A stretch of DNA of 39,711 bases from a virus. Positions 7,479 to 15,732 of this stretch are shown here, one piece after another. The DNA lies in the IMG/VR virus record IMGVR_UViG_3300009506_000165, positions 1-39,711 of that record. The stretch is one strand, 5' to 3'. Each line of letters starts with the position of its first letter. The stretch's first letter is position 1. The position numbers and the translations under genes were made by a program. Below the pieces are notes generated by a model. That model searched no databases. It was not told the DNA's origin and worked only from the letters and a program-made list of their open reading frames with translations.

Positions 7479-10120
7479 CGGTGGTCCTCCCATTCGCCGA
7501 GGGTGGCTACACCGCCTCCCGGATCGAGGCAGCGTTCAACCACGCCGAGGCCGCCACCCCGTCCGACTGGACCTGGACCGACCTGTCCGACCGGCTGCAG
7601 TCCCGCCGGGGTGACCTGCGGATCCCGACCACCCGGGGCCGGGGCGACGAGGTCGCCGACACCGAACCGTCCCAGCTCGGCCCGGTCGTGCTCGACAACG
7701 CCGACGGGGCCCTCACCCCCGGGTTCGCCACGTCGCCGTGGTGGCCCGCCGTCGACGTCGGGCTCCCCGTCCGGTACTGGGAGGACGGCACCACCCCCGC
7801 CCTGCTCCTCCCCGGCAAGACGGGCGCCTACGCCTCGACCCCGGACCACCCGGACTTCGACGTCGTCGACCTCGACCTCCGGATCCGGATCGAGCCCGAC
7901 ATGTGGTCCACCGGGATCCACCGGGTCGACAACGTCGTCACGTTCCTCTCCCGCCGGTGGCTCGCCTCCCGCTGGACCGAGACCGGCGACGAGCGGGGCT
8001 GGGTGGCGTACCTGATCGACGCCGGGTGGCCATCGCTCCGATTCTCGCCCGACGGGGCGGCGGTGTCGTCATCGGTCGGGACCCCGACGGTGATCTCCGC
8101 GCTCGTCCCGATCTGGGTGGCGCTCACCGTCGACGCCGACGACGGCGCCGGGAACCGGGTCGCGACCTGGTGGAGGTACGACGGCGACTCGCCACCCGAC
8201 GACGTCACCACCTGGGACGTCGTCGTCCAGGCCGTCACCGCCACCCCGATGGTTCTCCACCCGACCACGGCTCCCCTCGCCATCGGAGCGATCAACGCCG
8301 GGGCCGACGCCACCTGGGCCGGCCGGGTCCTCGCATTCCAGATGCGGGACGCGATCAACGGGACCGTCGTCGCGAACCCCGACTTCACCGGGTTGGAGCC
8401 GGGCACCACCTCGTTCACCGACGCCGCCGGGAAGGACTGGACCCTGGCCGGTGACGCCGCGATCTCCCGGTCCCAGCTCCGGTTCTGCGGTGAAGCCACC
8501 GCCATCGAACCGTTCTGGCCCTACGGCGACAACCACCCGTTGGCCGGCCTCGACGACCCCCGCCCCACCGAGGCACGGGTGGCGCTCACCGCCCGCGGTG
8601 TCCTCGGCCGGCTCACCACCGGCCAGGACCCGCTCCGGTCCCCCCTCACCCGGGCCGTGACGGCCCGGGCGGCCAACGTCGTGGCCTACTGGCCGTGCGA
8701 GGACGGCCGGTCAGCGGTCCAGCTCGCCGCCGGGATCCCCGACGTCGCACCGCTCGCCACGACCGGGCTCACCATGGCCGCCGACGACTCCCTCCCCGCC
8801 GCCGGAGCCCTGCCCAGCGTGCCCGCGGGAGAGGCAGCAACGTGGATCGCCCCGGTCTCGGACTGCCCGACCGATGCGTGGACCCTCGAGGTCGTCCTCC
8901 GGATCCCGACCCCGGAGACCGCCCCCACCGAAACCCAGATCCTCGGGTGGGTGACCAGCGGGTCGATCGCCTGGTGGCACGTCACGGTGTCAGCCACGAC
9001 CGTCACCGTCACCGCCTACGACCCGATCGGTGGCGTGATCGACACCAACGTCACCGGCCTGTTCGACATCGCCGACAAGTGGATCCTGTTCCGGTTCGAC
9101 GCCGTCCAGGACGGCTCCGACGTCGACTGGGCGTGGACCATCATCGACATCGACACCGGCAGCGGCGGCGGGAACGGCGACACCATCACCGGCGAAACCA
9201 TCGGTGGGATCACCTACATCGGGACCGCAGCCACCGGCCCACCCGACGGGATGAGCTTCGGGCACCTCGTCGTCCACGACGGCGCCCTCGCCACCGGATG
9301 GCTCGCCGGGGCCGACACCGCCTGGGCCGGGGAGACCGCCGCCCACCGATTCTGGCGGCTCTGCGACGAGTCCGGCATCCCGGCCGAGATCATCGGCGAC
9401 CCCGACGTCGCCGGCTCGATCCGAGGCGACCTCGCCTGGTCCCAGGCTATGGGCCCCCAAGGCCAGAAGACCCTCGCCGAGCTCCTCGCCGACTGCGCCG
9501 CTGTCGACCTCGGGATCATCATCGAGAACACCGGCCACCCCGGCCTGATCTACCGGTGCCGGCACACCCTCGAGGACCAGGCGGCCGTCCTGTCCCTCGA
9601 CGCCGCCACGAACGACATCGCCGACCTGGCCCCGGTCCTCGACACCCAGGGCATCGTGAACACCATCCAGGTCACCTCCACCGGCGGGTCGTCCGCGGTC
9701 GCTGTGGACGACGACTCCGTGGCCCGGCGGGGCCGGTACTCCGACTCGGTCGAAGTCAACGGCGTCGGAGGCCTCGACATCCAGACCGCGATCATCACCA
9801 CCCAGGACGGCCTCGCCTCCGCGATCGCCGAGCAGAACGGCCACCAGGCCGGGTGGCGCCTGGCGTTGGGCACCACCACCGGGTTGCGGTACCCGTCCAT
9901 CGTCATCGACCTCCGCGTCGCTCCCCACCTGATCGACGCCTGGTTAGCGACCCGGCTCGGTGACCGGATCACCCTCACCAACCTCCCCGTCCAGCACCCC
10001 ACCGACCTCGTCGACCTCCTCGTCCAGCACGCCGCCGAGACCGTCACCCCGTCGTCGTGGGTGGTGGAGCTCACCGTGTCACCAGGCGAGCCGTGGCTCA
10101 TCGGGGAACTGGTCGAATGA
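7475..10120 (+). CDS. Minor tail protein with LamG-like domains (tail tip)
   Basis: An 881-residue protein immediately after the tape measure, where distal tail and tail-associated proteins lie. Residues about 1-110 resemble a baseplate-attachment part (FNHAEAATPSDWTWTDLSDRLQ, then a WWPAVDVGLPVRYW strand). Two concanavalin/LamG-like beta-sandwich stretches follow (about 120-290 and 410-610). The last 200 residues (QVTSTGGSSAVAVDDDSVARRGRYS, then strands to WVVELTVSPGEPW) match the Tal-like C-terminus of actinophage minor tail proteins. It likely contacts host surface glycans. GTG start overlaps the tape measure stop. Confidence 0.75.
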   Translation: MTVVLPFAEGGYTASRIEAAFNHAEAATPSDWTWTDLSDRLQSRRGDLRIPTTRGRGDEVADTEPSQLGPVVLDNADGALTPGFATSPWWPAVDVGLPVRYWEDGTTPALLLPGKTGAYASTPDHPDFDVVDLDLRIRIEPDMWSTGIHRVDNVVTFLSRRWLASRWTETGDERGWVAYLIDAGWPSLRFSPDGAAVSSSVGTPTVISALVPIWVALTVDADDGAGNRVATWWRYDGDSPPDDVTTWDVVVQAVTATPMVLHPTTAPLAIGAINAGADATWAGRVLAFQMRDAINGTVVANPDFTGLEPGTTSFTDAAGKDWTLAGDAAISRSQLRFCGEATAIEPFWPYGDNHPLAGLDDPRPTEARVALTARGVLGRLTTGQDPLRSPLTRAVTARAANVVAYWPCEDGRSAVQLAAGIPDVAPLATTGLTMAADDSLPAAGALPSVPAGEAATWIAPVSDCPTDAWTLEVVLRIPTPETAPTETQILGWVTSGSIAWWHVTVSATTVTVTAYDPIGGVIDTNVTGLFDIADKWILFRFDAVQDGSDVDWAWTIIDIDTGSGGGNGDTITGETIGGITYIGTAATGPPDGMSFGHLVVHDGALATGWLAGADTAWAGETAAHRFWRLCDESGIPAEIIGDPDVAGSIRGDLAWSQAMGPQGQKTLAELLADCAAVDLGIIIENTGHPGLIYRCRHTLEDQAAVLSLDAATNDIADLAPVLDTQGIVNTIQVTSTGGSSAVAVDDDSVARRGRYSDSVEVNGVGGLDIQTAIITTQDGLASAIAEQNGHQAGWRLALGTTTGLRYPSIVIDLRVAPHLIDAWLATRLGDRITLTNLPVQHPTDLVDLLVQHAAETVTPSSWVVELTVSPGEPWLIGELVE

Positions 10121-12699
10121 CCGACCGTCGCCTCCTCGACGACGGGACGTCGCTCACCGCCGCCCCGCTCACCGCCACCGCCACGTCGATCCCCGTGTCG
10201 GACGCCCAGTGGACCACCGACACCGCCAACTACCCCCTCGACCTCGAGGTCGGCGGGGAGCTGGTCACGGCCGCCGGGGTCAGCACGGCGGGGACGCAGA
10301 CCTTCACCGGGGTCACCCGGGCCGTGAACGGGGTCTCGAAGGCGCACGCTGCCGGCGCCCCGGTCCGGGTCGCCCGGCCCCTCCGGCTCAGCCTCGGCCA
10401 CGCCGCCACCGCCACCCCCGCAGCGGTGTCCGCCCCGGCACCGACCCCGTCGATCCCGACCAGCGGCCTCGTGCTGTGGGTCGACGCCGGGGTCGACCCG
10501 GCCGCCACGAACCTCGCCACCGGGCAGCCGTATGTCGCCGAGCTCGGCTCGACGTCCGGCGCCGACGCCCAGGACCCCACGGTCACCACGGCCGCCACGG
10601 TCGACGTGTGGGACCCCGACGGCGTCGACGACCACATCGACACCGACTACACCCCGGCCTTCACCCCCAGCAGCGGGGCGCTGACCATCGTGTTCGTCGG
10701 GGTCTACGACGCCTCCGACGCCGCAGGGACCTTCCACCGGCTCGTCAGCTGCGAGTCGGCCAACACCAACGGCCTCAACATCTCCCACGGCGGGTCCGGC
10801 GCCCGGGAGCTGTGGGTCAACGCCGGCGGCGCCAGCGGCACCGCGTTCCGGAACTACCTGCCGTCCGACGGCCTGAACCTCGTCGACGGGGCCCGGTTCA
10901 TGGTCGCCGCCACCCTCGACTCCGGCGCCCTCCGGATCTACGTCCCCGGCCTCGGCCTGTCCACCCCGGCCAGCATCGCCAGCGTCGGAACGATCACCCC
11001 GAGCAGCGTCCGGTTCTTCCGGCCCACCATCGACTCGCTCGCCAACCGGGCCGGGACGACCCCGATGCAGGCCGGCCTGGTCTACGACCGGGCCCTCACC
11101 GCCACCGAGCTCGGGAACATCGCCGCCGCGTACTCGCTCGACACCGTCACCCCGCCGACCGTCGCCGGGTTCCGCACCCAGCAGGACCTGGCCGTGCCCG
11201 GCACCCCGGACCACGTGCTCACCGCCCTCGGCTACACGAGCTCGGCGAAGATCACCCGGGCTGACCTCGACGGGATCCTCGACGACTGGGTCGCCTCCAC
11301 CGGCGGGACCACCCGCACCGTCACCAGTTCCGCCCAGTGGGCCACCGCCATGGCCGCCGCGGTCCCCGGCGACCTGGTCCGGGTCACGAGCGGGTTCACC
11401 GCCGACCTCGACGCCAGGGGCACCCGGTACGGGCTCACGACCGGGGCGACCATGACCACCTCACCGGCCGGTGGCCTCCCCGGGGTCCCGATCATCGTGA
11501 CCTGCGCCGACGGGGTCTACGTCACCGGCACCAGCCAGGCCAGCAACCAGCCTGTCCTCGACCTCACCAACACCACCCACGTGTGGGGCGTCGGGTTCAA
11601 CGTGACGGGCGGCCAGTTCGGGATCCGGACCCAGAACTGGGGCGGGACCGAGGCCAACCCGGCCTATCTGGCCTACTGCGCCGTCGAGAACTGTGGCCAC
11701 AACGGGATCCAGCATCAGGGCTGGTTCCAGACCATCGCCGCTTCCGGCGGCACCGCACCGGCCGGGTCGGGGAACGAATGGGGCTTCTCCCAGTGGTTCG
11801 TCTGTGAGAGCAACACCGTCGACGGGGTCGGGCAGACCGCCTCGAACTTCGGTGAGGGCATCTACCTCGGCCGGGGCGCGTCCCCCGGCTGGGTGTCCCG
11901 GGCGCTCGACTGCTGGATCCGAGGGAACGTCTGTTCTGACTGGTCAGCCGATGGCATCGACGTCAAACCGGGCACGGAACGGGCGTACATCTACGACAAC
12001 GACTTCCACGTCGGGCACGCCGTCTCGGGCGCCCCGCTCGGGATCTGCTACGTCGCGTCCGGGATCGACAACCGGCCCGCCTGGTTCATCGGCGTCGACC
12101 CCCAGATCTGGGTGTGGGCCAACCGGGTCCACGACTCGAACCTCACGAACACCGACGGGTCCAGCGTCAACATCATGGGCTACATCGGCCTGTCCGGGAT
12201 CCGGTTCGGGTTCAACGTCGCCTATTCCCACCCCCAGTCCGGGGCCCACGCCACGTTCAGGGCCCGGATCGAGAAGGGCACCAACGACACCGACATCCTC
12301 ACCGAGTACGGCACCTCCCCCACGTGGGTCATCAACAACACCTGCTGGGGTGACGACTCCGTCGACCTCGCCGGCTACGGCTCCCCGTTCGTCGGTACCT
12401 TCCCCGCGGCGATCACCAACGCGTTCGTCCTCCGGAACAACATCGTGGACAACGCCTCCCCCGCCACCGGCGAAGTCGACGCCTCCGCCTCCGATTTCGT
12501 CGGGACGGTCCCAGCGATCGGAGCGGTAGGAGACGCCGACGCCGGCGGCGGCCACGGCTCAGCGTTCGACCTCGATCCCGCCTCGAGCCTTGTCGGGGCC
12601 GGCGCCTCGATCGCTGACCTCTCCCTGTTCATGGCCGTCGACATCTACGGCCGCACCATCGACACCGCCGACCCGAGCCCAGGAGCGTTCCAGCCATGA
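10117..12699 (+). CDS. Tail spike or receptor-binding protein with LamG and beta-helix domains
   Basis: An 860-residue protein starting at the ATG that overlaps the previous stop (ATGA). An N-terminal strand-rich anchor (residues 1-100) is followed by a LamG-like domain (about 115-345, opening GLVLWVDAGVDPAA). Residues about 395-830 form a right-handed parallel beta-helix: repeated short strands with Asn/Gly turns (VWGVGFNVTGGQFGI, CAVENCGHNGIQHQG, SADGIDVKPGTERAYIYDNDFHVGHA, WVINNTCWGDDSVDLAGYG). Such folds bind or cleave surface polysaccharide. Catalytic residues cannot be assigned by eye. Confidence 0.75.
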   Translation: MTDRRLLDDGTSLTAAPLTATATSIPVSDAQWTTDTANYPLDLEVGGELVTAAGVSTAGTQTFTGVTRAVNGVSKAHAAGAPVRVARPLRLSLGHAATATPAAVSAPAPTPSIPTSGLVLWVDAGVDPAATNLATGQPYVAELGSTSGADAQDPTVTTAATVDVWDPDGVDDHIDTDYTPAFTPSSGALTIVFVGVYDASDAAGTFHRLVSCESANTNGLNISHGGSGARELWVNAGGASGTAFRNYLPSDGLNLVDGARFMVAATLDSGALRIYVPGLGLSTPASIASVGTITPSSVRFFRPTIDSLANRAGTTPMQAGLVYDRALTATELGNIAAAYSLDTVTPPTVAGFRTQQDLAVPGTPDHVLTALGYTSSAKITRADLDGILDDWVASTGGTTRTVTSSAQWATAMAAAVPGDLVRVTSGFTADLDARGTRYGLTTGATMTTSPAGGLPGVPIIVTCADGVYVTGTSQASNQPVLDLTNTTHVWGVGFNVTGGQFGIRTQNWGGTEANPAYLAYCAVENCGHNGIQHQGWFQTIAASGGTAPAGSGNEWGFSQWFVCESNTVDGVGQTASNFGEGIYLGRGASPGWVSRALDCWIRGNVCSDWSADGIDVKPGTERAYIYDNDFHVGHAVSGAPLGICYVASGIDNRPAWFIGVDPQIWVWANRVHDSNLTNTDGSSVNIMGYIGLSGIRFGFNVAYSHPQSGAHATFRARIEKGTNDTDILTEYGTSPTWVINNTCWGDDSVDLAGYGSPFVGTFPAAITNAFVLRNNIVDNASPATGEVDASASDFVGTVPAIGAVGDADAGGGHGSAFDLDPASSLVGAGASIADLSLFMAVDIYGRTIDTADPSPGAFQP

Positions 12700-13157
12700 C
12701 CCTGTTCTACGCCGGTGAGCGGCTCAGCGCCGCCAAGCTCAACAGCCTCCTACCGGGCCAACAGAGCTGGACCCCCACCATCGGCCAGGGCGGCGCCACC
12801 CCCGACATCGCGAAGACCGTGAACGAGGGCGCCTACGTGATCGCCCAGGGATGGCTGACCGGGGCGATGTTCTGCACGATCTCCGGGACCGGGACCGTGT
12901 CCCAACCGGTCACCGTCAGCCTCCCCGTCGCCCCCGCAGCCGCGTTCTCGGTAGCGATCGGCTACGGGTTCCTGGTCGACGCCACCACCGGGAACAACTA
13001 CCCCCTGATCGCCTACCGCTCGGCGCTGACGACCGCCACGTTCATCCGGACCAACGACGAGTCGAACAACCCGTTCGTCGGCCTGTCCGGCTTCACCGCC
13101 GCCGTCGCCGCCGGGGACCTCCTCACCCTCAACGTCTCCTACCGGGTCGCTGCATGA
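12696..13157 (+). CDS. Small tail fibre or tip-associated protein
   Basis: A 153-residue beta-rich protein beginning with the FYAGERLSAAKLNSL segment common to short actinophage tail-tip proteins, followed by many alternating strands (VTVSLPVAPAAAFSVAIGYGFLV, LLTLNVSYRVAA). ATG overlaps the spike stop and its stop overlaps the next ATG. It is probably the last virion protein of the operon, perhaps a spike accessory or chaperone domain. Confidence 0.55.
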   Translation: MTLFYAGERLSAAKLNSLLPGQQSWTPTIGQGGATPDIAKTVNEGAYVIAQGWLTGAMFCTISGTGTVSQPVTVSLPVAPAAAFSVAIGYGFLVDATTGNNYPLIAYRSALTTATFIRTNDESNNPFVGLSGFTAAVAAGDLLTLNVSYRVAA

Positions 13158-13462
13158 GCCACCTGGCCAGCCTCGCCGTGGCACTCGTCACCGGAGGCGG
13201 CGCAGGGGCGTTCGCCGCCGAGCTCCTCCGCCACTTCCGGGAACGGGACCGGGACGAACACGACCAGGACGCCGCCGACTTCGCCGCGTTCCGGGACACG
13301 TGGCGGGCCGAGGCCGAGATGACCCGCCTTCACGACGAGATCGACGAGCTCCGGGTCGTGGTCGTGGCGTTGGCGACTGAGCTGCGCCGCAACGGTATCG
13401 ACCCGCTCCCCATTCAGATGGCCGCCCTTCGGCCCTCGACATCGAACGGAGAAGCCCCGTGA
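13154..13462 (+). CDS. Small membrane-anchored coiled-coil protein (lysis cassette)
   Basis: A 102-residue protein with one N-terminal membrane segment (ASLAVALVTGGGAGAFAAELL) followed by a charged helix (HFRERDRDEHDQDAADFAAFRDTW) and a coiled coil (MTRLHDEIDELRVVVVALATEL). It directly precedes and overlaps the holin-like gene, so it may be a holin partner, antiholin or spanin-like accessory. The start is the ATG at 13154 overlapping the upstream stop. Confidence 0.5.
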   Translation: MSHLASLAVALVTGGGAGAFAAELLRHFRERDRDEHDQDAADFAAFRDTWRAEAEMTRLHDEIDELRVVVVALATELRRNGIDPLPIQMAALRPSTSNGEAP

Positions 13463-13710
13463 CCCCAACTACCAGCCTCCCGTCGGCCAAGGTCACCGTC
13501 CAGAGCGTGACCAGCCTCATCGTCGCCGTCATCGTCGCCGTGGCGCTCCACCTCTACGGTGTCGAGCTGACCGCCGGTGCTGTCACCGGGATCGCCAGCG
13601 CTGCCGGCTGGGCGGTCGGGCTCGTGGCCGGCTACTTCAAGGCCGAGACCCGGCCGCCGGCGTCGAGCTTCCCGTACCTCCCGCCCGAGGTGGCGCCCCC
13701 GCAGCGGTGA
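13459..13710 (+). CDS. Putative holin
   Basis: An 83-residue protein with two hydrophobic segments (residues about 16-33, LIVAVIVAVALHLYG, and about 38-60, AGAVTGIASAAGWAVGLVAGYF) and a short polar Pro-rich tail. Size and topology suit a phage holin that forms membrane pores for endolysin release. The amidase endolysin is far away at 36416, so the lysis genes are split. GTG start overlaps the preceding stop; last gene of the rightward late operon. Confidence 0.55.
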   Translation: MTPTTSLPSAKVTVQSVTSLIVAVIVAVALHLYGVELTAGAVTGIASAAGWAVGLVAGYFKAETRPPASSFPYLPPEVAPPQR

Positions 13711-13727
13711 ACGCCACCTCGACCCAG

Positions 13728-14018
13728 TCAGTGCCCGGCGTCCTCCTCGGCGAGGAGCTTCCGTCCGGCTTCGACAAGTTGCTGGGCCCGGGAGCGGGAC
13801 AGGCCGAGGTGCTGGGCGAGGGACTCGAAGGAGACCCCGCCCTCGTTGAGGGAGGCGCAGACCCTGGCCCGTTCCCGGCGGGCCTTGACGAGGTCGGCGT
13901 GGGCGGTGGTGGCGGCGGACTCGGCGGCGGTCCGTGCCTCCTTGGCCTGCTCGTGGGTGGTCTCGGCGGCGGTGACGGCCTGGTCGGCGGCGTCGAGGAT
14001 GGCGGTGACGTCGACCAT
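13728..14018 (-). CDS. Small HTH protein, last gene of leftward operon
   Basis: A 96-residue protein. A long Ala/Glu/Arg coiled coil (residues 1-52) precedes a helix-turn-helix (about 60-82, SFESLAQHLGLSRSRAQQLVEAG). It may dimerise through the coil and bind DNA as a small regulator. The ATG at 14018 has GAGGA 8 bases upstream; an ATG at 14033 is also possible but overlaps the upstream gene. The gene is convergent with the holin-like gene, 17 bases apart. Confidence 0.65.
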   Translation of the reverse strand: MVDVTAILDAADQAVTAAETTHEQAKEARTAAESAATTAHADLVKARRERARVCASLNEGGVSFESLAQHLGLSRSRAQQLVEAGRKLLAEEDAGH

Positions 14019-14022
14019 CGGG

Positions 14023-14286
14023 TCAGTCCTCATCGGCGTAGAAGGTCTCGTCGCAGACGATGGCCTCATAGATCTCGTCGATGATGTGCCAGGGCGCGCC
14101 CTGGTAGCCGTTCCCGGCGATGAGGAGGTTCAGCTCGTCCTGGGTCTCAACGAGGGTGACGTCGTCGTCGAGCTTGTCGGCGGCACGCTCTCGGAGGGCG
14201 GCGTTCATCCGGTCGATGTCGGCGGTGGCTGCGGCCCGCTCGTCTCCGAGTCCGTCGGTGGTGATGGCGAGGATGGCGGTGGTCAT
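14023..14286 (-). CDS. Hypothetical acidic protein
   Basis: An 87-residue acidic protein, unrecognised. It has a helical N-terminal half (GLGDERAAATADIDRMNAALRERAADKL) and a C-terminus rich in acidic and aromatic residues (IIDEIYEAIVCDETFYADED). Its ribosome binding site and start context (AGGAGCCAGCC before ATG) is identical to that of the upstream gene at 14786, so the two share a duplicated translation start. Confidence 0.6.
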   Translation of the reverse strand: MTTAILAITTDGLGDERAAATADIDRMNAALRERAADKLDDDVTLVETQDELNLLIAGNGYQGAPWHIIDEIYEAIVCDETFYADED

Positions 14287-14335
14287 GGCTGGCTCCTGTG
14301 TCTGCTCATCAGGCCCCCGGCGACACCCGAGGACG

Positions 14336-14351
14336 ACGGGCCTCGGCCCGT
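14336..14351 (-). repeat. Short inverted repeat between leftward genes
   Basis: ACGGGCCTCGGCCCGT forms a 6-bp stem with a 4-base loop in the 77-base gap between the genes at 14364 and 14286. It may be a weak attenuator; nothing else is visible in this gap besides the downstream ribosome binding site. Confidence 0.3.
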
Positions 14352-14363
14352 TTCGCTGGTCGA

Positions 14364-14786
14364 TCAGTCCTCGCCGCGGATCCCGTCACGGACGATCCCG
14401 GCGGCCCGGTCGACGACGAGCCGGTGGAACCCGTCGGGGTGCTGGCCATCGTGCTCGGCGAGGACGGCGTGGGAGGTCTCGGGCAGGTAGGCGACGACGG
14501 CCTCGACCAGGGCGGACCGGAGCCGGTCGATCTGGCCGGCGAGGATCTCGTCATCGCTCATGTCCTCGTAGCGGGGCACGATGATCGTGTTGTCCCGCTC
14601 GGGGCGGGGGAGCTGGCCATCGGGGTAGAGGTCGTGGACGTACCCGGCGGCCCAGTTGCAGGCGTGTTGGGTAGTGACGGCCTCGTCGAACTGGAGGGGC
14701 CGGTAGGTGGGGTTGAGCCTGTCGGCCCGGTGGCGGACGTTGATCGCCTGGTTGAGGAGGGTCTCGATCTCGGCGAGGGTGGTCAT
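14364..14786 (-). CDS. Hypothetical protein, likely regulatory or metabolic, unrecognised
   Basis: A 140-residue mostly helical protein. It starts with a helix (LAEIETLLNQAINVRHRADRL), has an aromatic middle (AGYVHDLYPDGQLPRPERDN) and ends in an acidic/His helix (SHAVLAEHDGQHPDGFHRLVVDRAAGIV). No family recognised. The ATG is supported by AGGAG 8 bases upstream. Second gene behind the promoter at 14995-15023. Confidence 0.6.
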   Translation of the reverse strand: MTTLAEIETLLNQAINVRHRADRLNPTYRPLQFDEAVTTQHACNWAAGYVHDLYPDGQLPRPERDNTIIVPRYEDMSDDEILAGQIDRLRSALVEAVVAYLPETSHAVLAEHDGQHPDGFHRLVVDRAAGIVRDGIRGED

Positions 14787-14809
14787 GGCTGGCTCCTGGT
14801 GGGTTGGGT

Positions 14810-14838
14810 GGCCCCGGGGGTTGTGGCCCCCCGGGGCC
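14810..14838 (-). terminator. GC-rich hairpin after the first leftward gene
   Basis: A perfect 11-bp stem (GGCCCCGGGGG with CCCCCGGGGCC) and 7-base loop lies just after the 45-residue gene. There is no T-run. It may be a partial terminator that lowers expression of the three downstream genes. Confidence 0.45.
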
Positions 14839-14850
14839 GGGGCTGGTGGG

Positions 14851-14988
14851 TCAGAGGGTGATGCGGGTGGCGGCGGTGCGGGCGATGAGTGCTCGGATGG
14901 CGGCGATCTCGTCGATCCCGGCGGCCTGGCGGGCGTTGAGGGCTTCGAGGCTGTGGAGGCGGCGGGTGCGGTTGGTGTCGGTGTGCAT
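14851..14988 (-). CDS. 45-residue leaderless small protein
   Basis: The ORF starts at an ATG six bases after the -10 box of a strong promoter, so its mRNA should begin at or next to the start codon. The product is a single basic-to-neutral helix (RTRRLHSLEALNARQAAGIDEIAAIRALIART) with regular leucine and isoleucine spacing, compatible with a small dimer or an adaptor. Unrecognised. First gene of the four-gene leftward operon. Confidence 0.55.
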   Translation of the reverse strand: MHTDTNRTRRLHSLEALNARQAAGIDEIAAIRALIARTAATRITL

Positions 14989-14994
14989 ATAGAT

Positions 14995-15023
14995 AATGTA
15001 CAACCCTATGCATAGGGTGTCAA
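14995..15023 (-). promoter_or_regulatory. Leftward promoter with operator in spacer
   Basis: On the minus strand: perfect -35 TTGACA (15023-15018), a 17-base spacer, and -10 TACATT (15000-14995), then six bases to the ATG at 14988. The spacer is almost wholly filled by the perfect palindrome ACCCTATGCATAGGGT (15003-15018), an obvious repressor site. The best sigma-70-type promoter in the window. Confidence 0.8.
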
Positions 15024-15038
15024 GAGGATCTATGCAGA

Positions 15039-15054
15039 TAGGTACCGATACCTA
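15039..15054. promoter_or_regulatory. Second dyad upstream of the leftward promoter
   Basis: TAGGTACCGATACCTA has 6-bp arms (TAGGTA/TACCTA) around a 4-base centre. It lies 16 bases upstream of the -35 box, a place for an activator or a second repressor dimer. A half-site resembling the spacer palindrome (TATGCA, 15031-15036) sits between them. Confidence 0.5.
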
Positions 15055-15062
15055 GACGCAGA

Positions 15063-15090
15063 ACGGCCCCCACCCGAAGGTGAGGGCCGT
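15063..15090 (-). terminator. UUCG-loop intrinsic terminator of the Tra-like operon
   Basis: Read on the minus strand the hairpin has a 12-bp stem (one G-U pair) closed by C(UUCG)G, the very stable tetraloop, directly after the last gene of the membrane/translocase operon. On the plus strand the same hairpin has a C-A mismatch, so it is tuned to leftward transcription. Confidence 0.75.
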
Positions 15091-15109
15091 CCCCGTCGCT
15101 GCCCGAACC

Positions 15110-15313
15110 CTACCAGGCCACCTCCAACAGGATCCCCACCCCCAGACCAGCCACCACCACGCACGCCACCGGCACCGCCGCCACCGCCACCCGGGCCACG
15201 AACGGCGCCCGCTCACCACCAGGACCCGGCGGCTCGTCCGTCACCCCCCACCCCCACCAGCCAGCCACACCGGCCACCAGCACCGTCACCACCGCCACGA
15301 CCATCGCCGTCAC
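15110..15313 (-). CDS. Small two-span membrane protein
   Basis: A 67-residue protein with two hydrophobic segments (residues about 3-23, AMVVAVVTVLVAGVAGWWGWG, and about 40-65, VARVAVAAVPVACVVVAGLGVGI) around a Pro/Gly/Glu loop. GTG start overlaps the stop of the nuclease-like gene. Spd-type small membrane proteins of this size accompany TraB in Streptomyces plasmids; that link is inferred from context. Confidence 0.55.
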   Translation of the reverse strand: MTAMVVAVVTVLVAGVAGWWGWGVTDEPPGPGGERAPFVARVAVAAVPVACVVVAGLGVGILLEVAW

Positions 15314-15732
15314 CCCCGCTTCCCGACCAGCACCCGCCACCACCACTTCCGCAGCGGCGACGACTTCGACTTCGACCAATCCCACGGCGCCGCACCCAGA
15401 GACAGCACCATCAACCAGTGCACCGGGACCACGCCGAGCACCCAGACCCGGCCCACCTCCCGACCCCAGTCGTCCACATCGGTCGGGACGACCACGACCA
15501 GGCGGGGCCACAGCAGGAACCGGAGCCGCCACGTCGCCAACCTGCCCCGGACGGTTCCCCCATCGGGGGCATCGATCCGCCCCACCCGGATCCGCCGTCC
15601 GGCCCGGTCCACGACGGTGTCCCCGTCGATGATGCGGCTGATCAGGGTCACCCGCCGCCCGCCGGGGACGACACCGATCACGGCCAGCCACACAACCCAG
15701 ACCACGACAGCGGCGGCCACGACCCGGATCAC
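15310..15732 (-). CDS. Membrane-anchored staphylococcal-nuclease-like (TNase) protein
   Basis: A 140-residue protein with an N-terminal membrane anchor (residues 1-22) and an SNase-like OB-fold. Catalytic signatures align with S. aureus nuclease: IDGDT (D36, D38, T39 for D19, D21, T22), R49 for R35, IDAPD (D54 for D40, D57 in place of E43), and DDWGR with R91 for R87. The general base is thus Asp instead of Glu. The fold is short; the C-terminal helices are truncated and replaced by a basic Trp-rich tail. GTG start overlaps the upstream stop. It probably acts outside or at the membrane on DNA. Confidence 0.75.
   Translation of the reverse strand: MIRVVAAAVVVWVVWLAVIGVVPGGRRVTLISRIIDGDTVVDRAGRRIRVGRIDAPDGGTVRGRLATWRLRFLLWPRLVVVVPTDVDDWGREVGRVWVLGVVPVHWLMVLSLGAAPWDWSKSKSSPLRKWWWRVLVGKRG

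Noticed and set aside
4440-10120. Many long antisense open frames across the tape measure and minor tail genes
   Set aside because: High GC leaves long open frames on both strands; these lack start signals, have Arg/Pro/Gly-rich composition and overlap well-supported genes.
13711-15013. Plus-strand open frames (e.g. 13846-14490, 14298-14861) as genes
   Set aside because: They are Gly/Val/Asp-rich shadows of the minus-strand operon, whose genes have ribosome binding sites and a strong promoter.
14783-15013. 76-residue minus-strand frame rich in His/Pro/Arg
   Set aside because: It overlaps the promoter and the better-supported 45-residue gene, and its composition is typical of an out-of-frame reading.
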